From Knoellia sinensis KCTC 19936 (GTDB lineage: Bacteria > Actinomycetota > Actinomycetes > Actinomycetales > Dermatophilaceae), in contig NZ_AVPJ01000001.1 in the NCBI RefSeq assembly GCF_000768705.1, forward strand, positions 310,001-374,000: a DNA stretch of 64,000 nucleotides, read 5' to 3'. The translations under genes and the position numbers were made by a program. Below the pieces are notes generated by a model. It was not told where the DNA came from and made no database searches. It saw only the letters and a program-made list of their open reading frames with translations. Numbering within the stretch: position 1 is the first letter of the stretch; every line of letters begins with the position of its first letter. Below are positions 15,091 to 22,272 of this stretch, piece after piece.

Positions 15091-17238
15091 ATGACGAACG
15101 AGACGTATGCCGTCAGCGCGCCGCCCGAGGCCGGCGCACCCTCCGACGTGGCCGGGTCGGCCAGGGAGGCGTTGCGGCGGCTCGTCGGCCGGGACGACGT
15201 CGACTTCCGCGACGGCCAGCTCGAGGCGATCACGGCCCTGGTGCGCGACCGGTCGCGCGTCCTCGTGGTCCAGCGCACCGGGTGGGGCAAGTCGGCCGTC
15301 TACTTCGTTGCGACGGCGTTGCGTCGCGCCCAGGGTGCCGGACCAACCGTGATCATCTCGCCCCTCCTCGCGCTGATGCGCGACCAGATCGCGGCGGCGG
15401 AGCGGGCGGGCATCCACGCGGTGACGATGAACTCGGCCAATGCGCAGGACTGGGACGAGGTGCGCTCGGCGCTCGCCACTGACTCGGTGGACGTGCTGCT
15501 CGTGAGCCCCGAGAGGCTCAACAACCCCCGCTTCCGGGATGAGCAGTTGCCCGACCTTGCCCGCCGGTGCGGTCTGCTCGTCGTCGACGAGGCGCATTGC
15601 GTCTCGGACTGGGGACACGACTTCCGGCCCGACTACCGCCGCATCCGTGACCTCCTCACCGACCTGCCCGACGACGTCCCCGTGCTTGCGACGACCGCGA
15701 CGGCCAATGCGCGCGTCGTGACGGACGTCGTCGAGCAGTTGGGCGTCGGGGGACGCGATGTGTTGACCGTGCGGGGCGGGTTGGCGCGCGACTCCCTGCG
15801 GCTCGGAGTGCTGTCGTCGATGTCGCCCGAGCAACGGCTCGGGTGGTTGCTCGCGCACCTCGACGAGCTTCCCGGCAGCGGCATCGTCTACGCCCTGACC
15901 GTGGCCGCAGCAGAAGAAGTGGCTGCTGCCCTGGCGGAGGCGGGGCATCGCGTCGCGTCCTACACGGGTCGCACCGATCCCGCTGACCGCGAGCGTCTCG
16001 AGGCGTCGTTGCGGGACAACGAGGTCAAGGCACTCGTCGCAACGTCCGCCTTGGGGATGGGATTCGACAAACCCGACCTCGGGTTCGTCGTGCACCTCGG
16101 CGCGCCGTCGTCGCCGGTGGCCTACTACCAGCAGGTGGGCCGCGCGGGCCGCGCCACCGAGCGTGCCGACGTCCTCTTGCTCCCGGGTCCGGAGGACAAG
16201 GACATCTGGCTCTACTTCGCGTCGGTGTCCATGCCGCGCCAGGAGCAGGCGGATGCCGTGCTCACGGCGTTGGCCGAGGCCGGACGCCCGCTCTCGACGG
16301 CCGCGATCGAGACCATCGTCGACGTGCGCCGCACCCGACTCGAGCTCTTGCTCAAGGTTCTCGATGTCGACGGCGCCGTCACACGCGTGCAGGGTGGGTG
16401 GGCCTCGACGGGGGTGCCGTGGACCTACGACGCCGATCGCTACGCGCGGGTGGCCCAGTCGCGCAAGGACGAGCAGCAGCTCATGCTCGACTACGAGCAG
16501 ACGACCGAGTGTCGGATGGCCTTCCTGCAACGCACCCTCGACGACGACACCGCCGTTCCGTGTGGACGCTGTGACACGTGCGCCGGCCCCTGGTACGCGA
16601 CCGACGTCCCGGACAACGTCGTCGGTGCGGCTCGGCAGCGTCTGGCGCGAGTCGGGGTGGACCTCGACCCCAGGGCCCAGTGGCCCACGGGGATGGATCG
16701 GCTGGGCGTGCCGGTCAAGGGCAAGGTCTCGCCCGACGAGGCGATGTCCGGTGGGCGCGCCCTCGCTCGGCTCAGCGACCTGGGCTGGGGTCAGCGCCTG
16801 CGCCAAATCCTGCGGGAGGACGCGCCGGCCACGCCGGAACTGTTGCGTGCGTGCGTTGGGGTGCTTGCCGAGTGGGGGTGGACAGAGCGCCCGGCAGGCA
16901 TCGTCGCCATGCCCTCCCGGTCCCACCCCCAGCTCGTGCAGTCCCTCGCGCACGGCTTGGCAGAGATCGGACGCCTCCCGTTCCTCGGGACCCTCGACCT
17001 CGAGCATGGCGGCCCGACGGGCGAGCCGGGTGGCAACAGTGCGTTCCGGCTCGCGGGCGTCTGGGAACGCCTCGTCGTCGGGCCCGAACTCGCGCCTGCA
17101 CTGGCGCAGGTCAGCGGTCCGGTCCTCCTCGTCGACGACCTCGTCAGTTCACGCTGGACGCTGACCGTCGCAGCCCGCGAGCTCCGGCGTGCGGGTGCCG
17201 ACGGGGTCCTCCCCTTCGCCCTCGCCGTCGACGGCTGA
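15091..17238 (+). CDS. recQ: RecQ-type DNA helicase with C-terminal phosphoribosyltransferase-like segment
   Basis: An ATP-dependent 3'-5' DNA helicase for recombination and repair. Walker A is QRTGWGKS at ~61-68, the Walker B DEAH box is at ~166-169, and the second RecA-like domain shows TSALGMGFDKPD and QQVGRAGR. A zinc-binding cysteine cluster follows (CGRCDTC). There is no HRDC domain; instead the last ~110 residues resemble a ComF-like phosphoribosyltransferase, ending in VLLVDDLVSSRWTLTVAA. A TACGGT box 9 nt upstream favours ATG 15091; GTG 15085 is the alternative. The 3' 90 bp overlap the convergent yczE-like gene. Confidence 0.92.
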   Translation: MTNETYAVSAPPEAGAPSDVAGSAREALRRLVGRDDVDFRDGQLEAITALVRDRSRVLVVQRTGWGKSAVYFVATALRRAQGAGPTVIISPLLALMRDQIAAAERAGIHAVTMNSANAQDWDEVRSALATDSVDVLLVSPERLNNPRFRDEQLPDLARRCGLLVVDEAHCVSDWGHDFRPDYRRIRDLLTDLPDDVPVLATTATANARVVTDVVEQLGVGGRDVLTVRGGLARDSLRLGVLSSMSPEQRLGWLLAHLDELPGSGIVYALTVAAAEEVAAALAEAGHRVASYTGRTDPADRERLEASLRDNEVKALVATSALGMGFDKPDLGFVVHLGAPSSPVAYYQQVGRAGRATERADVLLLPGPEDKDIWLYFASVSMPRQEQADAVLTALAEAGRPLSTAAIETIVDVRRTRLELLLKVLDVDGAVTRVQGGWASTGVPWTYDADRYARVAQSRKDEQQLMLDYEQTTECRMAFLQRTLDDDTAVPCGRCDTCAGPWYATDVPDNVVGAARQRLARVGVDLDPRAQWPTGMDRLGVPVKGKVSPDEAMSGGRALARLSDLGWGQRLRQILREDAPATPELLRACVGVLAEWGWTERPAGIVAMPSRSHPQLVQSLAHGLAEIGRLPFLGTLDLEHGGPTGEPGGNSAFRLAGVWERLVVGPELAPALAQVSGPVLLVDDLVSSRWTLTVAARELRRAGADGVLPFALAVDG

Positions 17239-17940
17239 GGGGTCGACGAGCTCCGACGTGAGACGTCGTGGCGGGGTGACCCGCACGGTCAAGAGTGGCA
17301 GGAACGCCTGGACGGCCGGTCCGATGAGCAGTGCATAGAGCACCGTGCCGAACCCGACCACGCCGCCCAGCAACCATCCGACGGCGAGCACCGTGACCTC
17401 CAGCGAGGTGCGCACGAGCCGGATCGACAGTCCGGTGCGCCGAGCCAGGCCCGTCATGAGCCCATCGCGGGGCCCTGGACCGTACTGACTCCCGATGTAC
17501 ATCGCGGCGCCGATGCCGTTGACGACGATGCCTCCGAGGAGGAAGGTCCACCGGAGCCACAGCTCGGACGGGGCCTCGAGGACCGCGAGCATGACGTCGG
17601 TGGCGATGCCGATCACGAAGACGTTGGCGACGGTGCCGAGTCCCGGCCACTGCTTGAGCGGGATCCAGAGCAGGAGGACGAAGCCACCGACGATGATGAC
17701 GATCGTCCCGAAGCTCAGGTCGACGTGCTGCTGCACGCCGTAGTGGAAGACATCCCATGGGTCGAGCCCCAGTTCCGCCTCGATGAACATCGCCATGGCC
17801 GTCCCATAGAGCCACAAGCCCACGAACAACTGGGTGACGCGGCGAACGGTGCGGCCGGCACGAAGCTGCTCCATCGGCGTCATCGGGATGAGGTCCACAC
17901 GTCGGGCGGCACCGTTTCGGAGGGTCTGGATCGGACTCAT
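17149..17940 (-). CDS. yczE: YczE/YitT-family membrane protein
   Basis: A polytopic membrane protein of ~263 aa with about five hydrophobic segments and the family-specific sequences LGLDPWDVFHYGV, NGIGAAMYIGSQYGPGPRDGLMTGL and VGWLLGGVVGFGT. YczE proteins are of uncertain function, linked to vitamin or antibiotic export in some species. It is divergent from a MocR-type regulator (YczR pair), which probably controls it. The last ~30 residues are charged and are encoded antisense to the RecQ 3' end. Start chosen as ATG 17940; a GTG at 17958 would overlap the operator repeat. Confidence 0.85.
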   Translation of the reverse strand: MSPIQTLRNGAARRVDLIPMTPMEQLRAGRTVRRVTQLFVGLWLYGTAMAMFIEAELGLDPWDVFHYGVQQHVDLSFGTIVIIVGGFVLLLWIPLKQWPGLGTVANVFVIGIATDVMLAVLEAPSELWLRWTFLLGGIVVNGIGAAMYIGSQYGPGPRDGLMTGLARRTGLSIRLVRTSLEVTVLAVGWLLGGVVGFGTVLYALLIGPAVQAFLPLLTVRVTPPRRLTSELVDPSAVDGEGEGEDPVGTRTPELAGCDGQRPA

Positions 17941-17954
17941 GACTGCATGCTGCA

Positions 17955-17989
17955 CCACAAGTGGCCTCTACTTCCATGGCCACTTGTGG
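17955..17989. promoter_or_regulatory. Operator of the YczR/YczE divergon
   Basis: Perfect 12-nt inverted repeats, CCACAAGTGGCC at 17955-17966 and GGCCACTTGTGG at 17978-17989, lie between the divergent starts. A direct repeat of AGTGGCCTC occurs at 17960 and 17993. One inverted pair plus a direct copy is the usual arrangement for MocR-family binding sites, so this is the likely autoregulatory operator. Confidence 0.75.
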
Positions 17990-18001
17990 AACAGTGGCCT
18001 C

Positions 18002-19459
18002 ATGTCCGCTCCCGTGCTCCCTGCCGTCCGCGCCGCCGAACTCATCGGTTCAACGCCAGGTGACGGGCCGGCATACCAAGGCGTTGCCGACGCTCTCCGC
18101 CTCCTCATCGCGGACGGCCGGATCGCGGTCGGAACGCGACTGCCGAGCGAACGCGACCTCACGGCCGCGCTGGGACTGAGCCGCACGACGGTGAGCAGCG
18201 CGTATGCCGTGCTGCGCGAGCGCGGCTACCTCACGTCCCGCCGTGGTTCGGGAAGCGTGGCCAGCCTCCCGGCCGGCGTCGTCCGGCGCGACACTGGCCT
18301 TCACCTGTCCGCGAGCGTCCCCGAAGGCTCGATCGACCTGACCTGCGCGGCACTCCGGGCCCCGGCCGGGATGACGCAGGCTGCGGAGGCGGCGATCGCC
18401 GCGTCGCCCGACTACCTGTGCGGCAGCGGCTACCTGTTGAACGGCGTGCCCGAACTGCGCGCTGTCGTCGCTGCCCGCTACACCGAGCGCGGACTCCCGA
18501 CCACGGCTGACGAGGTCATCATCACCACCGGTGCGGTCGTCGGGACGGCCATCGCGGCGCGGGCGCTCCTCAGCGCGGGCGACACGGTGATCATGGAGAC
18601 CCCGACGTATCCCAACATCTTCCCGACGCTCAAGCAGCTTCGAGCGCGCATCGCCGCGGTCCCGGTGGAACCGACTGGCTGGGACATCCCGACCATGACC
18701 TCCACCATTCGGGCATCGGGTGCCAAGGCCGCCTTCCTGCTCCCCGACTTCCACAACCCCACAGGAAACCTCATGTCCGATGGCGAACGCGCCACCGTGG
18801 CCAAGGCGCTGGCACGAGGGCGGATCACTGCCGTCGTCGATGAGACCGTGGCCGAGATGGGCCTCGACCACGACGGCCCGATGCCACTGCCCTTCGGTGC
18901 ACATCACGAGGACACGATCTCCATCGGGAGCGCTTCGAAGTCCCACTGGGGAGGTCTGCGCATCGGCTGGATCAGGGCGTCGCGGCCCAGACTGGAGGAG
19001 CTCAGTGCTGCACGAGTCCCTCTCGACATCGGCGCGCCCGTCATCGACCAGCTCGTGCTCCTGCACCTCATGCGCGAGAACCCGGGCATGACCCCCGAAC
19101 GTCGCCGCGATCTCATCGCGAGTCGGGACGCACTGGTGGACGCCCTGTCGACGCGCCTGCCCGAACTCACGTTCGTCACGCCCCGGGGCGGCCTCTGTCT
19201 GTGGCTCGAGCTGCCCGAGGCCGTGGCTGCCCACGTCACGCTGGCGGCCGAGGAGGAAGGTCTCCTGTTCGCCAGCGGCCCCCGGTTCGCAGCCGCGGGC
19301 GGTCTCGAACGGTGGATCCGCCTCCCCTACGTGCTGCCGCCGACCGACATGGTCGAGGCCGTCGAGCGACTGGCCGCCGCTTGGGCGAAGGTTGCCGACG
19401 GTCGAGCCCCCCGACTCCGGACTCGTGGGACGCCCTCCCATGGCCCGCTCGTGGCCTGA
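18002..19459 (+). CDS. MocR-family regulator (GntR-type HTH fused to PLP aminotransferase-like domain)
   Basis: A 485-aa transcription factor. The N-terminus is a GntR-type winged helix (YQGVADALRLLIADGRIAVG, LPSERDLTAALGLSRTTVSSAY). The rest is a class I aminotransferase-like domain with FHNPTGN and the PLP-lysine region SIGSASKSHWGGLRIGW, so pyridoxal phosphate or an amino acid adduct is the expected effector. Divergence from yczE places it in the YczR group. The ATG at 18002 lies next to the inverted-repeat operator, consistent with autoregulation; AACAGT 6 nt upstream may be its -10 box. Confidence 0.92.
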   Translation: MSAPVLPAVRAAELIGSTPGDGPAYQGVADALRLLIADGRIAVGTRLPSERDLTAALGLSRTTVSSAYAVLRERGYLTSRRGSGSVASLPAGVVRRDTGLHLSASVPEGSIDLTCAALRAPAGMTQAAEAAIAASPDYLCGSGYLLNGVPELRAVVAARYTERGLPTTADEVIITTGAVVGTAIAARALLSAGDTVIMETPTYPNIFPTLKQLRARIAAVPVEPTGWDIPTMTSTIRASGAKAAFLLPDFHNPTGNLMSDGERATVAKALARGRITAVVDETVAEMGLDHDGPMPLPFGAHHEDTISIGSASKSHWGGLRIGWIRASRPRLEELSAARVPLDIGAPVIDQLVLLHLMRENPGMTPERRRDLIASRDALVDALSTRLPELTFVTPRGGLCLWLELPEAVAAHVTLAAEEEGLLFASGPRFAAAGGLERWIRLPYVLPPTDMVEAVERLAAAWAKVADGRAPRLRTRGTPSHGPLVA

Positions 19460-19502
19460 CGTCGCGCAAGACCTCGTCCGCGGACGCTCTATGGTGACGC
19501 CT

Positions 19503-20471
19503 GTGAGTGACCCCGCACCGAACGCCCTCGCTGACCTCCTCGCCGTCCTCGACCTCGAGGAGATCGGCACCGCCGATGTCGACGTGTCGACCGCCTCGGT
19601 CGAGCACACCGGTGACGACAGAGGCGCCTCACCCGTGAGGTTCGCGGAGGAGATGACCCTCTTCCTCGGGCAGAGCCAGAAGATGCCCCACGGTCGAGTG
19701 TTCGGCGGTCAGGTGCTTGCGCAGGGGGTCATGGCCTGCGGCCTGACCGTGCATCCTGACGAGGACTCCGTACCCCGGCCGATCCACTCGCTCCACGCCT
19801 ACTTCATGCGTCCCGGTGACGACACGCAGCCCATCACCTTCGCTGTGGAGAGGATGCGGGACGGCCGGTCGTTCTCGACCCGCCGCGCCCACGCCATCCA
19901 GAACGGCAAGCCGATCCTCTCGATGAGCTGCTCGTTCCAGGAGGCAGCCGAAGGCCTCGACCATCAGGACGAGATGCCTGACGTGCCCGGGCCGGACGGG
20001 CTCCAGTCCCTCGCCGACGTCTTCGGCGGAGTCGACCACCCCGGCGCCCAGCACCTTGCCCGACGGCCCATCGAGCAGCGCCACGTCGAGGGCCAGATCT
20101 TCCTCGCCCCGGGTGACGAGAAGGTCGCCCGGCAGGGCGTCTGGACGCGCGCGACCGGTCCACTCCCGGACGACCCCCTGCTGCATGCGGCGGTGCTGGC
20201 CTACGCCTCGGACTACGCGCTGCTCGAGCCGGTTCTTCGCCGCCACGGCAGGCAGTGGGTCGGGGGCGGCCTCAACGTCGCAAGCCTCGATCACGCGATG
20301 TGGTTCCACCGGCCGGCCCGGGCCGACGAGTGGTGGCTCTATGCCCAGCAGTCACCCTCGGCCCAAGGTGGTCGCGGGCTGGGCCTGGGCCGCATGTTCA
20401 CCCGGGATGGCACCCTCGTCGCGTCCGTGGCCCAGGAAGGCATGCTCCGGGTCCGCGGCGACGCTCCCTGA
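19503..20471 (+). CDS. tesB: Acyl-CoA thioesterase II (TesB family)
   Basis: A double-hotdog thioesterase that hydrolyses medium- and long-chain acyl-CoA. Typical segments are RVFGGQVLAQGVMACG, PIHSLHAYFMRPGD, GRSFSTRRAHAIQNG, ILSMSCSFQ and, in the second half, LGLGRMFTRDGTLVASVAQEGMLR (given here in two parts: LGLGRMFTRDG and TLVASVAQEGMLR). The GTG at 19503 is chosen because a TATGGT box ends exactly 7 nt before it; the ATG at 19491 lies inside that box. This yields 322 aa, near the usual length with a slightly longer N-terminus. Confidence 0.92.
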   Translation: MSDPAPNALADLLAVLDLEEIGTADVDVSTASVEHTGDDRGASPVRFAEEMTLFLGQSQKMPHGRVFGGQVLAQGVMACGLTVHPDEDSVPRPIHSLHAYFMRPGDDTQPITFAVERMRDGRSFSTRRAHAIQNGKPILSMSCSFQEAAEGLDHQDEMPDVPGPDGLQSLADVFGGVDHPGAQHLARRPIEQRHVEGQIFLAPGDEKVARQGVWTRATGPLPDDPLLHAAVLAYASDYALLEPVLRRHGRQWVGGGLNVASLDHAMWFHRPARADEWWLYAQQSPSAQGGRGLGLGRMFTRDGTLVASVAQEGMLRVRGDAP

Positions 20472-20553
20472 GCCGACTTCCTGCGTTCGAACGACTTTCG
20501 GACCTCGGCATTCGCCGTTCGCACGTCAATCCGGCGCAATGAGTCGTGGAATG

Positions 20554-22272
20554 TCAGCCATAGACGAGATCCCGCATGCCGTCCGCGGACACGGTGACCG
20601 CGTCTCGTTCGAGATCGGCCCGGACCGTGACCCCACGATGCTCCATGACGAAGAAGATGCCCTCGCCCTCGACGCGACAGGCGACGTCGACGAACCGCGT
20701 CTCCGCGGTGCCGATCACGGTGCGGCGGAGGGCAATCAGGTCGCGATACCAACTCAGGAGTGAAGCGTGGGGCTCCGCAGCGAGTTCCCCCCATCGCAGC
20801 ACGCTCGCGTCGCGGGTCGAGCGTGACTGGGGGTCGGGGATCTCGTCCTCGGTCCAGCCGTGCGCCCCGAACTCGGCACGGCGCCCGGCACGCACCGCCT
20901 CCGCCATGGCCTCGTCGGTGAAGTCCGTGAAGAACTGCCAGGGCGTCGAGGCTGCCCATTCCTCTCCCATGAAGACCATCGGCGTGCCCGGTCCAAGGAG
21001 ATAGAGCGCCGCCCCGATCGCCGCACGGCCAGGGCTGAGCGAAGCGGAGATCCGGTCACCCGTGGCCCGGTTGCCGACCTGGTCGTGGGTCTGCAGGTAG
21101 GTCACCAGGCGACGACCGTCGAGCATGTCGATGTCGACGGGACGTCCCCACTCGCGCCCCCGGAAGGTCGACCAACGCCCATCGTGGAAGAAGCCGCGCG
21201 TCAGCACGTGCGCGAGCACGTCCAGCGGGCCACCGTGCGGGAGCGACCGAGTCCCACCTCCGAAGTCCGCGTAGTAGCCCTGTGTCTCCCCCGTGAGCGC
21301 GACGTGCAGGCCGTGGTGCACGTCGTCGGCCCACTGCGCCGTCATGCCAAGCCCGCCGCCCGACGTCGACGTGACCATCCGGGTGTCGTTGAGGTCGCTC
21401 TCGGCGATGAGGTCGAGCGGGCGGCCGAGTTCACGCGACAGCGCGGCGACCGAATCCGAGAGTTCTGCGAGGAGGTGCCGCTCACTGTCGTCGATGAGCG
21501 CGTGGACGGCGTCGAGACGCAGGGCATCGACGTGGAAGTCACGCAGCCACCGCACAGCGTTGTCGATGATGAACCCGCGCACCTCGTCCGAGCCCGACGC
21601 GTCCAGATTCACAGCCGGGCCCCAGGGCGTCACGTGGGCCTGGGTGAAGTACGGACCGAACCGCCCCAGGTAGTTGCCACTCGGCCCGAGGTGGTTGTAG
21701 ACGACGTCGAGACAGACCCCCAGCCCGCGCGCGTGGCAGGCGTCCACGAACCGCTGGAAGGCGAGCGGACCGCCCAACGGGTCGTGGACGGCATACAGGT
21801 CGACGCCGTCATAACCCCAGCCCCACCGGCCGGGGATCGCCGCGACCGGCAGGACCTCGACGACGTCCACGCCGAGGTCGACGAGGTGGTCGAGCCGCTC
21901 GATCGCGGCGTCGAAGGTTCCGTCGTCGGTGAAGGTGCCGATGTGGCACTCGTAGATGACGCCGCCGAGCGTGCCCGCACCCTCGCGAGGGCCGCGCCAC
22001 TCTCCGTCAGCCCAGTCGTGAGCCGACGTGTCGAACCATCGGCTCGGCCCGTCGACGCCGTTCGGCTGCCACGCACTGCGCGGGTCGGGGAGCGCTGGCT
22101 CCTCGCCGTCGAGGACGAAGGCGTAGTCGAATTCTTCGTATGCCGTCGGCTCGCCGTCCCAGCGCCACCAGCCTCGGCGATCACGCACCATCGACTCACG
22201 CGCGATCTCGGCGCCATCGGCACTGAACTCGATGTCGACACGTGACGCCTCCGGCGCCCAGACCTCGATCAT
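20554..22272 (-). CDS. treZ: Malto-oligosyltrehalose trehalohydrolase
   Basis: TreZ hydrolyses the linkage next to the terminal trehalosyl unit made by TreY, releasing trehalose. The N-terminal CBM48/E-set domain (FSADGAEIARESM) is followed by a GH13 barrel with VYNHLGPSGNYL, nucleophile Asp in DALRLDAVHAL, acid/base Glu in DLIAESDLND and LQTHDQVGNRATGDR. MVFMGEEWAAS is typical of the TreZ group. At 572 aa it is normal. The ATG overlaps the treY stop by 4 bp. It is the last gene of treX-treY-treZ. Confidence 0.96.
   Translation of the reverse strand: MIEVWAPEASRVDIEFSADGAEIARESMVRDRRGWWRWDGEPTAYEEFDYAFVLDGEEPALPDPRSAWQPNGVDGPSRWFDTSAHDWADGEWRGPREGAGTLGGVIYECHIGTFTDDGTFDAAIERLDHLVDLGVDVVEVLPVAAIPGRWGWGYDGVDLYAVHDPLGGPLAFQRFVDACHARGLGVCLDVVYNHLGPSGNYLGRFGPYFTQAHVTPWGPAVNLDASGSDEVRGFIIDNAVRWLRDFHVDALRLDAVHALIDDSERHLLAELSDSVAALSRELGRPLDLIAESDLNDTRMVTSTSGGGLGMTAQWADDVHHGLHVALTGETQGYYADFGGGTRSLPHGGPLDVLAHVLTRGFFHDGRWSTFRGREWGRPVDIDMLDGRRLVTYLQTHDQVGNRATGDRISASLSPGRAAIGAALYLLGPGTPMVFMGEEWAASTPWQFFTDFTDEAMAEAVRAGRRAEFGAHGWTEDEIPDPQSRSTRDASVLRWGELAAEPHASLLSWYRDLIALRRTVIGTAETRFVDVACRVEGEGIFFVMEHRGVTVRADLERDAVTVSADGMRDLVYG

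Noticed and set aside
20472-20553. Possible palindromic element after tesB (CGAACGACTTTCGG...)
   Set aside because: Only a 6-bp CGAACG/CGTTCG inverted repeat is present and the core differs from the family; treated as an ordinary intergenic gap.
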